Below, one piece after another: positions 44,149 through 56,700 of a stretch of DNA of 64,000 bases (its first letter is position 1; every line of letters starts with the position of its first letter). The position numbers and the translations under genes were made by a program. This DNA comes from Kwoniella bestiolae CBS 10118 (Eukaryota > Basidiomycota > Tremellomycetes > Tremellales > Cryptococcaceae). The stretch covers positions 1,054,001 to 1,118,000 of the forward strand of contig NC_089243.1 of assembly GCF_000512585.2 (NCBI RefSeq), in the 5' to 3' direction. The notes beneath the pieces were generated by a model. The model had not been told where the DNA came from, searched no databases, and saw nothing but the letters and a program-made list of their open reading frames with translations.

Positions 44149-44791
44149 ATGAGGTGAGTGCACACCCTGGACTGCAATTGGATGCTTGTTGCTGACTCCC
44201 TTCCGCTCATTCCCTCGTACTTTCCCCATATTAGTCAATACGCCCACGTACCCAAATCAGAGCTCGACGAAGCGCAAATAAAAGAATTGGAGGAGTACGA
44301 GATCTCCCAGGGACCATTATCAGTCTTACAGCAAGCTGTCCGAAACTCATCCCAGGTTTTGATCTCTTTGCGAAATAACAAGAAGCTGCTGGCGAGGGTG
44401 AAAGCTTTTGATAGGCATTGTAATATGGTGTTGGAAAATGTAAAGGAGGTGAGTGCGGGTACTATCACTACTCTCAAATTCATACATGTCTTTGCACATC
44501 CGACAAAGACAAGGTGCTGATCATGCGGATTCCAGATGTGGACGGAAACACCGAAAGGAAAGGGAAAGAAGCCAGTGAACAAGGATAGGTTTATCTCGTG
44601 AGTGCAATGAGTCCGCTAGAAAACCTCTACCTATCCAAAGAGTAGCCGTACTGAGCTGACTCTGTCTCTGCTATGTAGAAAAATGTTCCTTCGAGGTGAT
44701 TCTGTCATCCTCGGTAAGTTCTGGTAGTACCGCTTCTCCTCCAAAATGTAAGCTAACGAGCATTCCTGCAGTTCTCCGTAACGCTGCATAG
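44149..44791 (+). CDS. SMD2: Spliceosomal Sm protein D2, 111 aa
   Basis: Five exons: 44149-44153 (5 nt), 44235-44448, 44536-44597, 44679-44713, 44772-44791. The protein is part of the heptameric Sm ring on U1, U2, U4 and U5 snRNAs. Sm1 motif: [49 protein letters not shown]; Sm2 motif: KMFLRGDSVILVLRN, ending in NAA. The N-terminal YAHVPKSELDEAQIKELEEYEIS helix is characteristic of D2. Length is normal. The start codon is split from the rest by an 81-nt intron after two bases of codon 2. Confidence 0.95.
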
Positions 44792-45029
44792 TTTTTGGAG
44801 CGATGAACAGAGGGATGAAGGATGCGAGAAGAAGGAAGAAGGACGAGGGTTCAGAAGTTTAGGGGTATCCAGCAGAAGCGGCGAACCTACAGGTTTTCGA
44901 TTCTCGTATGGCATAATCACACCTGATGCATGTATACATTGTATTATTCTCTCACATAAATGATGGGTATCTTCCCTTCTATCGGTACAAATACATATAT
45001 GCTTCTTCTCTGTCACCTCGTTCTATTCC

Positions 45030-45615
45030 CTAAACGAGAACACCTTGACCTTTGCCGCTGTGAGCGAATTCGACGACGGCATCGACAGCCTTCATGTCTG
45101 AAGGAACTGTCAGCAGTATTCAAAGAAAGGGTATGGCTGATACATACCGAGTTGACTGCCAAGTTCAATGTAGGTGTGAGCTTTGATACTGAGATCGTCT
45201 TTGACGGTACCTATGATCTCTATGAAACCATCTCCGATGTGCATATCCTGCAGTCATCGATATATCAGTTATCGTGGTTCTGCATTGATCGATGAGAAGG
45301 TCGTTCAGCTCATACTTACTCGTGAAAGATGCACACCGAGCTACGAGTGATGGGGCCTATCAGCACAGTATATCAGGCATTCAAAAGATGTACACCTCAA
45401 CTCACAGTAGCCCCATCACTTGTCTCGACGGTAGCGGTATCCCCAGAGAGCTTGATCACTTTGGCAGTAAGTCTCACCACCTCGCCCCGGTGTTGGGTGA
45501 GGTATTTGGAATTGATTCGAGCTGAGCAGTATTATGATTGAGTGTGGTGTGCATGATATGTGATCGAACTAATGGGTAGTAAGGACAACTCACGTTCTGG
45601 ATTAATGGGAGACAT
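45030..45615 (-). CDS. RFA3: Replication protein A small subunit, 108 aa
   Basis: Five exons in coding order: 45594-45615, 45406-45521, 45320-45340 (21 nt), 45148-45247, 45030-45097. It is a single OB-fold protein: PRINSKYLTQHRGEVVRLTAKVIKLSGDTATVETSDGAT starts the barrel, LGVHLSR bridges, and DMHIGDGFIEIIGTVKDDLSIKAHTYIELGSQLDMKAVDAVVEFA completes it with the C-terminal helix used for trimerisation. Family and length match RPA3/RPA14. The 21-nt exon with a CGTAG acceptor restores phase and the barrel strand; the nearer TAG acceptor at 45358-45360 gives a broken frame. It converges with SMD2 (238 bp apart). Confidence 0.88.
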
Positions 45616-46083
45616 TGTGTTCGGTGAGACTGGCAGGAAGGAAGCAAGTGGGATTTACTAGACTTGTTTGTTGCTGGCGACGTACAATACTACGGAGCGA
45701 GTTGATGGGCCGAACGGAAGTGTGGTGAGGGTAAGCAGGTGATGTAGAGGGAAGACGATATGATGAGGAAAGAGGAAGAGCAAGAGGAAGACAACTTTCC
45801 ACTTTGAAGACGCGTCTTTGGAAACATTGAACATAATCTACATGACTCACCTGCTTGATATTACGTAAGTACAAGTGGTAAGTGGTCTGACCCCGAGTTG
45901 CGGCGATGACCGATTGCAGATGGATGATTGATTCCAGGAACGTGACTGAAAAATATTTCAGAACTACTCGTACAAGACCGAAAATAAAAAGTTGAATTCC
46001 ATCTTATCGTCTGCTCGTTATTCTCACACAATCAAGATTCCTGCTATTCTACTGTCCCTCGGCCACACTTCAGCTATTACAAC
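45616..46083. promoter_or_regulatory. Divergent promoter of RFA3 and LYAR-type gene
   Basis: 468 bp head-to-head spacer with no supported gene. It contains the sequence ACGCGT at about 45811, a perfect match to the MluI cell-cycle box bound by MBF-type factors in fungi, upstream of the replication gene RFA3; functional use is an inference. Confidence 0.5.
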
Positions 46084-47326
46084 ATGGTCTCTTTCCAGTG
46101 AGTAGACCTGCTCCTGCTCAGTCGTAAGCGAGTCGCTGACTGCCGTATAACAATAGGTGCGATGGCTGTGCCGATACCGTCAAGAAACCAAAGCTCGACC
46201 AGCATAGGAATAGATGTCATGCTTCGTTCACTTGTCTAGGTGAGCTTGTCTATTAGGGTCTGATGGAAGGGACTGATCGACCTAGTGCTGATATATTACT
46301 CTGTCTTAGACTGCTCAACAACCTTCAGAAACCCAGGAGAATACAAGTGCGTGGTTCATCGCTACTGAGCCCTGCTTTTCTTGATTCGATAGCTGACTCG
46401 CACTTCATCCGTAGGAGCCATACCACTTGCGTTTCCGAGGCTGAAAAGTATCAAGGAGCCCTGTACAAAGGGCCAAAGAAGGTGAGCCCTTCATGTACCC
46501 TCAATCTTATCACCATGAACTGTGAGAGCTGATAATTCGAGATCAACTATAGAATGGCCAATCTCAACCACCTTCCCAATCCCAAACTCCCGCTGCTCCT
46601 TCCCCGGCTCCAGTCATAACGACCGAAGTCGCCCCAGCTGTCGCAAGCTCCTCCATACATCCCTCCCGTCTCAACCAACTCAACGCCCCAGAGAACGACT
46701 ACCCACAGCGCGGCGGTCCTCAGGGCCGAGGTGGAAGAGGAGGAAGAGGAGGATTCCAGAGAGGAGGATATGGTCGTGGTGGATTTGGTGGGGTCGTGGA
46801 AAGATCATACGCTACGGATATGAACAAGATGGCTCCATCTGTTGGTATGAGATCATGGGGCTCAGCTGAGACTACACCTAATCCCGAAGTCGTATCGACA
46901 AACGAGGTTTCTCAAACACTCGCCGTTAATGGAGATGCAGATTCGGATAAGAAGAAAAAGAAGAACAACAGGAAAGGGGATAAGGGCGGTACAGGTGCTA
47001 AAGCGAATTCAAAGAATCCCCCCAAGACCAACGACGTCACACAGATCACCACTCCCTTAGATACTTCCGCCGGACCACAGAACAAGAAGAGGAAGTTTGA
47101 AGAACCAGAGACTACAGTTGTACCCAATGGCGAATCGACGGAAGTTTCTTCAAAGGTCGTGAAGAGGTTGAAGAAGAGGTTCGGTAAATTGGAGGATAAA
47201 GAACTGACTCTGGGAGAGTGGATCGAATCTCTCGGAAAAGATAAGGAGAAGAACGTGGATTCAAATGATATCTTGAGAACATTGAAAGTATCAAAGAAGG
47301 ATGGTCAGTTTGTACTGTCAATCTAA
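46084..47326 (+). CDS. LYAR-type C2HC zinc-finger nucleolar protein, 324 aa
   Basis: Five exons: 46084-46097, 46157-46239, 46310-46346, 46415-46481, 46553-47326. The N-terminal 60 residues match the paired LYAR zinc fingers: MVSFQCDGCADTVKKPKLDQH-RNRC, then FTCLDCSTTFRNPGEYKSHTTCVSEAEKYQGALYKG. The middle has an RGG-type block (RGGRGGRGGFQRGGYGRGG) typical of RNA-binding proteins, a Lys-rich stretch, and a C-terminal KVVKRLKKRFGKLEDKELTLGEWIESL segment like the end of LYAR homologues. Members act in ribosome biogenesis and growth control in the nucleolus. Confidence 0.9.
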
Positions 47327-47678
47327 GCAATTTTGCATAGGATTAGTCCCTTGTATACCCCTGCTTTCGTATATATCTGCTATATAGATATTGTAACTTT
47401 GCTGGCGTTCTTCCATCCGTTTTCCAGCCATGCATGTATTTTGGCTAATGATGCAACAAAACTTAAGACTGATATAAAAGTTACAGATGTGAGATGGTGA
47501 CGGAAATGAAATCATTCTGAGGAATGAAGATAAATCGAGCAGAATCAAACGTATATGGATGTATTGAAAATGTATCGTTTCTAGACGTTGTATAGACACA
47601 AAGGTAAAACGGGATAGATGTCGCAAAATCGTGAACGGGACAGAGCATAGAGGACGAGATGTAGATGAAAGATCGCGT
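47327..47678. other. Convergent 3' flanks of LYAR-type gene and SSK1
   Basis: 352 bp between two convergent stops, AT-rich; TATATATCTGCTATATAGATA near 47370 forms a weak inverted repeat. No gene detected. Confidence 0.45.
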
Positions 47679-50600
47679 TTATTCGGTCGGTAAAGGAGGT
47701 AATGGTTTCTCTTCGACGCTTCTTGCGTTTGGATCAGATTGAAATTCGGTTTCAGCACCAGGACCGCTGGTCTCGGTAGCCAAATTCAAAAGACCAACTT
47801 GTCTGGTCAACGGAGAAGTTGAGGTTGACTCTGATACTTCCCTGACAGATGGCAGAGCCTCTGTTAAAGCTGGATCTGCGGTCGATTCGGTAAGGGCAGG
47901 AGGATTAGGCGGAGGGAGTGGAAGAGTTGGCGGTTGAGCAGGAGTTTCGGAGGCATCGGGCGTAGGTACCTGCACGTGTACTTGAGGTGATGGTGATGCC
48001 GGGGCTGGAGATCGTGTCGCTTTTCTTTCGATGCGCAACCTGCTTGCAAGCGATTTGGCAGCAGCTTGAGGACCGAGTGTGAATCCTTTCTTCATCTCAT
48101 TTGCTTCCTTGGGATCGGAAGACTTCCAGCGTCTCCATCCGTCAAAGTCGATCAAAGCCTACATATATTAGCAATGTTCAATCACGGGTAAAACTCACCT
48201 GCATACAACCCCACTCGACGATCTTCTTATCAAGCCATTTCAATGACACGGGTTTGGTCAAGAAATCATTACATCCTGCAGCCAACGCAGCAACTCGATC
48301 CGATTGCAAGGAGGAGGCGGTAAGGGCGACGATGATAACGGAAGATCGGAATGGCGACGAGGGCACGGGTCCCTCAACGCTTGGTTGCCGAGTATGTTCG
48401 ATGCTGGGTGTTGATGGGAATACTCCTATGTTATTGTACCTCTCCATCTTTCGAATCTCCTTTGTTGCTTCGATACCGTCCATGACCGGCAGTTGGATAT
48501 CCATCTAGAACCATAATCAGCACCGAATCATCCTGTAGTAAAGAAACAAAAACTCACCAATATCAAGTGGAAGCCTCCCGTTCGCCATTTCTCAACCGCC
48601 TCTTGCCCATCCTTCGCCGACTGATGCTTGATCTTCTTCTTTCGCAAGAACATACTCAAAATGTTTTGATTGATAGGGTTATCTGCGAAACGTCAGCTCT
48701 GGATACACTCAGTATGACTCACCTTCTACAATCAAAACATTGATAGGAGGCACCACGACATCATTCTTATCCGCTTTCTTAGCTGGTCGAGGAGCAGGTT
48801 TCTTTGTGTCGACTTGAGTTTCCTCCGCCGTAGTGATTGCCGGTGCTTTCTTCGGTGGTCGAGGAGGGGGCTGGAAGGTGCCTTGGTCCGCTCGAGGTGA
48901 AGGGATGACAGGAGATTGGCCAGGTGTGGATCGCCGCTGAGCTTGAGTGACAGTTGCTGACCGATCACGACCAACGGCAACGATAGGGGATTCCGAAACA
49001 GGCAATGTCCTTCTTCGAGAGTTGACACGAGCGTGTCCAGGTCGTTCTGTCACTGAGGCTCTTCGTTCCTCCGGCCCACCAACATTGGAGACGTTTGAAA
49101 CTCTTCTAGCATTGCTTGGCGAAAGAGCAGGGGAAGAAGGTATCTCTTCGCCACCGGCTGAGGCGCGTCGGCTGGTAGGTTTTCGTCGAAGGGTTTCGGA
49201 AGGTATTCGGTGTGCTGAAGCTCGTCGTTCATTCTTGATGGGAGGCTCGAAGAACATTCCATAAGGTCGACCATCGGGACTTTGCATGACCACTCCAGAG
49301 GCACCTGATCCGCTCGGAGTAGTCCTTGCTGCACTGGTGAAATACTCGTTGGCAGGCGTAGCTAATATCTCACCAGGGGTAGGAAGCGATAAGTGCAAGC
49401 CATGATCGGTCCGAACGATCTGAGCAGCCGAAGGAGGATGTTCCCCAAGAGGTGATCTTGCTTTTTGGCCTCCCGCATCTGGCCTTACATCCTCGTCTGG
49501 AGATTCCTCTGCGACAGAATCAAAGAACCCACTCTCTCTTTCCGTCGGTGTGCGAGCACCGCCAGCAAAGTATCCACCGCCAGGTGATCGAGGAGAAGTG
49601 GCAATAGGAGAGAAAAATGGGTCGACGATGGGTTGGTTTACAGCCGTGTGGAGAGCCGTCAAAAATCGACGTGGTCCGACAGGTTTGGGGATGACCATGA
49701 CTTCGGGTTGAACATAAGCTCCTGATCCGGTCGACCACGGTGCACCGACAAAGCTGGACACGACATCCCTGACCTGATTGTATTTGGCTAACGATGTGAA
49801 GTGTATTAGAATTGCACTTGCTGGCCGCTGTGTGACTTGTCGCACATGAGGAGTAGATCGAGTTCTTGATGATAATGATGGACGTTTGTTGAGCCGAGGT
49901 TTGAGCGATAGTGGATGCAATTCCGCTCGAATCCTGAACAACTCTCTTCGCAGAACAGTGATGTCGTCATCAACAATGATGAAACGACCCTGATCTCGGG
50001 CAGAGGGAGCAAGTGACATGGGAACATCGCCTGCTGGTGTAGAACCCGCCGTGGATCCTCCATATCCGGAATCATGTCTTCCAGTTGACATTGTCTTTGT
50101 TCGATCAGCTTCGTCCCCATCGATGGGGATATGTGAGATGTCCATTCCCCAAGCAGCCAAGTAGCTGGTCAGATGTCGAGCGAACACACTACTAAGGTTG
50201 GCGTGAATCGCTACTTTCTTGGTTCTGAGGGAGTCGGCGAATTCTGATAATTCGTTGAGAGTAGGTTCTCTGGCTAATCGCATTGAAGCGAAAGGCTGTC
50301 GAATAGCTTCCTCTTCAATCGATAATTGGGTTGGTTCAACTATAGGTTTTCCACGGGGTAGTAGAATCGATAGTTCGTAAGCACGCCTGGGCATTCCGCT
50401 TCCTGATGGGGACGAAGGTTGTACGTCGACCCGGAGAGTTGCATTCTGTCCCTGTAACAACTTCTTGCAAAAGGTGGTGTCGAAGTTGGGTTTCACTGCT
50501 TCCGCCTCCTCAGCGAGGTTGGTGAAAGGGTTCAGTTCCGCTTTGGGAGTGGCGTGAGTAGAGTCGACTGTCTGAGATATGTTGTGCACAATCTCAAACA

Positions 50601-52028
50601 CACATAACAATGGTCCCTCATTGGGTCCGGGGGGTTGCAAGGAGGTTCGACCAGGTGAGTTTGATCTAGAGCTGGAAGCGGACTTTTGACCTCGATGACG
50701 GTCGATCTCTGTATCCGTTAATGGCTGACCAATGCGAGGAGTGAGGGAGGGACTCTGGGGTATGACTTGTAGACCCAGTTCAATGGTGTCTTCGCGGTGT
50801 GAGATGAGGAGGATTTGCCGTATAACCTAGAGGGGTATCAGAATATATAGGTATGATATTGATACGAGACAATGCGGCTCACATGACTTAGAGCATAGCT
50901 CAACCCTTCTCCATCTCCGTTCACACTGACATGCTTGATTCCGACGTCTCCATGAAACAGTACAAAATCGACCGCCTTCTGTGACGCCTGTCCACTCAAC
51001 ATGTCCGCTACATTCTGCAATAGTTCTCCGATATCAAAGTCCTCCCCTTTCCGCATCAACGGTCCATGATCCGGTCCTTCCACAAGTTCTTCTGCATGTG
51101 CTGACAGAAAATTGAGACCTCGCATCGACGTCAAGAGAGCTGATAGGGAAGTAGCAGGTACCTGTACCGTACATCCCGAGTACTGTTCCTTGGCATTATC
51201 GAGAAGGTGTGGTGGCGATAGATGGAGAAGTGTTTGGATAGCGGATTGAAGTGAATCTGCCAATTCGAGCGATACGGAATGCAGTGCGCTAGGGGGTGGT
51301 CTTGCAGTTGGTGGTGGTTCGGTGATGGATGATATGCTAGGTGGATGACCTGTCCCCAATGGGTCATAGACGGGAGATAAGGGGTGGCGTAGATACCCTA
51401 CACGTTGAGGTAGAGGTGAGGAGAATGTCCGATTGAATGATGGAGGTGGATCAAAGTTGTATCCTTCGATTGGTGGTCCTGCACTGCTGAACTCTGGATC
51501 TATAGGTTGACCATCATGCATAAGAGGATCTGTCGTCGAACGGAATGCTGATCCTCTGCGTACTTCATGATACGGCCGTGGGATGACATCGTCTTCGGAA
51601 CTTGAGCTGTGAGGTTCAAATGGGTCTGAGGGGTTGAATGGATCTCTGCGGATGGGATTGCTATATGCGCTTGATTGAGTAGCACGAGTTGGCCAATCGA
51701 AAATGGGTTGAGAGGAGGATGAAGAGGATGATGCTGACATCTAAAAATAGAGGAGACAATAAGCATTGGCAATTTACCGAAACAACGATCCACTCACTGG
51801 AATAGGTGGTTCTACGTTGCCCTTATACTGCTCGTTATCTAGACTAGGCCTACCATAGCTCTCATACATTGACGAGCCTCTGCTGTTGTTCCAGTCTGTT
51901 GGATATGAGATGATAGCTGACTGTGGAGTACCGTCATGAGGAGATTGGGTGGTGCTGTTTGTTGGCGATCTGGAAGTCGAACCGGGGATGGAGAGTGGTG
52001 TTACTGGAGTATCTGAGGAAGATGCCAT
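47679..52028 (-). CDS. SSK1: Response regulator Ssk1 of the HOG pathway, 1367 aa
   Basis: Six exons in coding order: 51798-52028, 50883-51740, 48723-50826, 48558-48682, 48199-48504, 47679-48158. Ssk1 takes phosphate from the Ypd1 phosphotransfer protein and in its unphosphorylated form activates the Ssk2 MAPKKK, thus Hog1. The long N-terminal 1050 residues are mostly Ser/Pro-rich with scattered folded patches. The receiver domain (about 1058-1215) has NVLIVEDNPINQNIL with acidic residues E1064-D1065, the phosphoacceptor D1108 in LILMDIQLPVMDG, ALTASS, and K1190 in FLTKPVSLKWLDKKI. A loop of about 25 residues separates helix 3 and strand 4. The C-terminal tail is Pro-rich. Confidence 0.93.
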
Positions 52029-53714
52029 GACAGCAACAAGCGGTGAGTTGGAATGACCTCTTGGCTGTGGTCCATGGATATCTTTGCAGGATTGTATTAT
52101 GAAAGATCAAGTATGTATGGAGGATGAAGGGTGAGCAATGAGATATGAGCCATGAGATATGCCGTTACTCATAACAAATTTCCATCAAATCGCGTCAATC
52201 CATACAGTTAGTACAATCAATCCATACAATCACATCCATCTCACTTGTGGCACCCTGTTTCTGCTTGCTGCCGCATTTCGATCCCTATCATGCCATGCAT
52301 ACAAAGGGGACAGCTTGCGACACTGGATGCAGTGATCAGCTTGACATGGGCATGGCAGCTGTCTCCTCGGCAGGACATGTGAGAGGACATGACCTTGGTG
52401 CATGTAACAGGCTTTTTAACGACCACTGCCAATCACCGGAACGGCGTCAGCTTATCGTAAGTGGCGCTCTTCCCAAGTACACGTAGTTCCAGACCTGCGC
52501 TCTATACTTGTGGGATGGGAACGACCGAATCACTACGACTTCAATTTTGCCAAGGCCTTGTCAGAATGCAGATGCAGGCGATAGCTCGAGTGTTTGTGGT
52601 GAGAATATATCCAGTAGGATAGGAGGGTAGAATTTTGTGCAACTGCAAAGCCGAAGTAGAGGTGTACATATTTGAAGTGGACGAACATCTATAGACCATT
52701 ATCCGCAGATGGACGTACATGTAGTACTGGATAGTCGGTTTCATGTACGCCATACGCTCTGTTCGTGGGCGAACAACAGATTGACCTCAACGGCCGAAAA
52801 GAGTTGAGACAAGAAGCTAGGTACACACATCTCACGCAATTAACTGAATAGACAATGTCAGGATCACAGTAGAGTTATTGACTAGCCCGACGACGAGGGC
52901 TCACCCTAAGAGGGGACTAGATCATGTAGAATAAACTCGACTCGTAAAGATGGGCGATTGACAGGCCAGATATCAATGTCGGCAATATTGCGATCAAGGA
53001 AGGATGTAGGATATTGGAGATAAATACATAATATAGTGGTACCGAGACGCTACAAACCGAACTACAATACAACCTATATCCGCATACCAATGTCAGCTTC
53101 CACCCCTGCCAGTTATCAAGACACAACCATACAGAAAGAAAGAGACAGTCTCAGAGAACCTGGAAACAGCACTGCACGGGACTACCAACGTAGAACGAGC
53201 AAATCAGATGGCACTTCCTATATAATAAACTCAGGATGGGTTCGTCATTCGTAGATGATGGGTGGTTGGGGTTGTGGTTTGGGGATCATACCCGAGGAGT
53301 TCGAGGGGGAGGACATTCAAGATTGGAAGATAGTCGAACGGATCAAACGATGTGGACTCACTTTTTGCTTCTTTTTACCATATGACTCCTGCACTCCTCT
53401 ACCCTGCTCATCCGCTACGCTCTCCCGCTGTATATCATACTTCTGTCGGAAAGCGAGAATAACGAGTGAGTTGTGAAAGAAAGGTAAAGGTGATCAAAGA
53501 TGTCCGTCTGACTGGAGTTGGGTGGGTGTTGCGCCCAATCCAATTTGGTATTATCAGTTTCATCATACAACGATTAAAAAAGACCACAATGCCACGTCAT
53601 ACCAATCCATTGTTATCACTGGTATCCATCCATTGTGTGGGACTAAGCAATTGATGCATTTTTATCGTCTCACTTCATTGCATTTCATAATCTCATCTCT
53701 ATATATAGCTCTCA
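52029..53714. other. Long intergenic region upstream of SSK1 and 3' of RGP1
   Basis: 1.7 kb with the SSK1 promoter at its left end. No conserved gene recognised. Two plus-strand frames, 53036-53251 and 53255-53473, lie in the same phase, separated by one TAG (53252-53254); see findings. ATACAATCA repeats near 52190-52230. Confidence 0.5.
53090..53473 (+). other. Possible small gene or transcript with in-frame TAG (weak)
   Basis: From ATG 53090 a frame reads MSASTPASYQDTTIQKERD to SGWVRHS, then TAG at 53252-53254, then at once MMGGWGCGLGIIPEEFEGEDIQDWKIVERIKR in the same phase before becoming hydrophobic. The second part has a balanced composition that looks protein-like. No family is recognised, and no good intron joins them. 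It could be chance, a short 5' frame ahead of a small protein, or readthrough. Reported only because of the shared phase. Confidence 0.2.
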
Positions 53715-56700
53715 TCAAATGACCCATACAGAAGGTCGAACTACAAAAGCAGTATTCCCAGCCAAAACCTTGACAGGAACCTCACATTCCACTAATTCAG
53801 TCTTCATCTCCTGCCATCTCGCCAGGGGTCTATCCCCATTATACCCCTTCTCATCTGCTGTTCCATTCAGTCTTGGGGGATCGGAGGTATGTAAGAGGGG
53901 AGTCAGCGTGGTAGAAGCTGAATAGAATTTATTGTCATTATCGTTCGACATCCCGTGTTTAGGGATCAGGTTGATAGCTTCGTTCTTTCCTTTCTTTGGA
54001 GTATTGGGCTTTTCACCCCTGATAGCACTTTGAGATCTGCGATGTGTCGAAGTATGCTGGTTGTGAGGTGGTACAGCGACGACAAATTGTAATTTGACCT
54101 TCCATTGCAATCCACCTTTCCCGTCGTCATCACCCGCCGCAAGGCTGAATCCCGGTGTAGCGTCTGAAGGTATATCGAGCGAAAATGCTAATCGCGATGA
54201 CGAGATGGCGTACGAAGATCGATGTTCAGCTTGTAGTCTGCCTAGCGAAGGTTGCGTATTCCCAGGAGGAGGAAGTAAAGGCTGTGGGATCAGTTCATGA
54301 GATTCCAGGAACGCCGAGAACTAATATATCACAAAACCGCTCAGCTTGGCTCTCTCGTTGAGCGATGGTAGAGCTCACCTTGAGAACCCGACCTTCAGTC
54401 TCTGGTTCATTGAAGGTCACAACTCCCAACACAGTCTCTCCTAGCCGATAAGTGGTCTTGATCAATGTCAAAACCGCGACTACTTCGCCGTCTTTAGCGA
54501 TATCATAAGAAGCTATCATCAAATCAAGTTGTATCAGCTGACTGCACTCAGCTGACTGCACAAAATCGTTGGGTGAGACGGCTCACCTTTCGGAGAATGA
54601 CGACTCAGGATCTCTACAGCCTCCCCACACCCAGCCTCCAAGCCTTCTTCGACCAGCTCATCGTCTCCTTCCAACAAGGTACCCTGTCTAGGTCGCGGTT
54701 TGAAGCCTCTACCCAACCCTTCTCCAGGTATACCGAGCAAGCTTTCCGACTTCCTTCCATTTGCTTCACCATTTTGATCTACGAGAGGTAAAGGAGGAAT
54801 ATCGAATTTGGAGGATGAGGGGCTAACAACTCGCGATCTTGGTAATCTACCATTAGCCCTACCGGGACTAAGCGGGGGCAATTTCGGTGAAGGCCCATTT
54901 GACGTTGGAGGCGAGGAAGGCTCGAGTGTATCCAGCAAATGACGAGCATAGGCTTGTAGGGACTCTTGGGTATCACCAGTCTTCCAACGATGTTTATCTG
55001 ATGCACTTGACCGCCGACGAAGGTTGTTGCCTGCGTCGGGGACTGGTGTTGAGTGGGCATCAAAAAGTGGGGTGTCAACTTCTTGCACTGTCCCTTCTTC
55101 CTTGTTTTGGATGATAGGCTTCAGAACATCGTATGTACGGAACGGATGACCGACTGCTTGATTCGTTAGCTAAGGGTATGACTTTGGCGCAATCGCTTAC
55201 CTGATACGTTTGACCAGACCCTGATGGGTATACTGATATCTTTTGATTTCTGCCTTCCCCCTCCTCCTGGTAATGACACATTGAGCGATACGATTAGATC
55301 ATATGAGAATCGAAAAGCCTTGCCTCGATGTGCAGGAGGTAAAGTTGAGGGTAGTTTGAGGGTGTAGACGACTGCCTCATATCTCAGATTAGCTTGACGC
55401 TGAGGACCCGGTCGTAATGGTACTCACATTCTTTACTTTCGCCCTCTTTCAGTTTTATATCGACTCCAAGCAGACTCCTGGTAGTCTCCAAAACAGGCAG
55501 ATCCTTCATGTTCCAAACCCTTTTCCGTTCTTCCTCTAAACTACCCCCACTACCTCCCATTACCAGGTCTTTTGCTAATCCAAACAAACTACCAGTCAAG
55601 CTCGGTTGAGTCGAATTACCAATCGTACCAGTTCCGAAACTCAGCTGCCATCTGGATGATCCTGCACTCGAACCGCTAGGCGAAAGAGACGAAGTCGGAT
55701 TTAGAGATCCCGATCCAACCGGTTGATGCAGTAACATGGATCTCAGTGGTAATAACGGATCTGGGGGGATGTAGGCGTTGGAAGGATGGAATTGAGCGAC
55801 TAATCTAGTATAGGCCCATAAGACTGTTGTTGTCCCCCTGTCTGCCGGTATGCGTTCTCGTATATATGGATGTGTGGGAGGAGGTAGAGGCGGTGGAGTG
55901 CCAAGAACAAGGCAAGATGCCCCATAAGCATTGTGGTAAGACGGTGTCCGTCCATGGGCTAGCGGCGAAGGTGTAGGTCGTGATTTCTGTCTCGTCAAAG
56001 CTTCGTTGGACACGAAGGCATCATCATCTGTCAAAGTGCCTATGGAGCTTGTCGAGCTGTTTCCTCTAATTAGAGGAGGTCTCGAAGGACCTGCGCCTGA
56101 TGTAGAAGGGTAGCCGTCGGTCGAAGGGCGTGATGGTGGCGGGGACAGTATCTGATTTATCGATTCATCTGAAGGTGGCGATAGAGGGAAGTTGGTTATG
56201 GAGATTTTACGCGAATGTGGATGATGAGATGGGATAGCTGCAGATTGCGGCCGCCGAGATGGCAACGGGGGTGGTGCTGAGAAACCCATTTGATCAACTA
56301 TCATGCGAGGAGCATCCTGAAGCTGATTGATCTTACTAGCACTCACTCGGCTGCCCTCCGAGAGCCCATACCAATTCCTGTGGACTCATCGTTCCTTTAC
56401 CCAACGCTAAACTCCTTGTCCTCCTACTGTGACCTCCCTGTTTCCCCGCTCCATTCTCCTTATTGCCCCATCCATCGGGGCTTCTGAAGTTCATAGGTTT
56501 CTCTCTTGTCGGTGAGAGAGGTCCTGATCCCTGACCAGGCCATCCTGGTGCTCTGTAAGCTGGATTGGCTCCTGGACTATAAGGAAACCCTGGATCTGTA
56601 GCTGGTGGACCAGGTGTCGAGTTTATCGATAACGGCGTTGTCAGGCGAGATGGCCCAGCTTCAGCATTGGTATCCTGATAAGCTATAGGTATAGTTGGTA

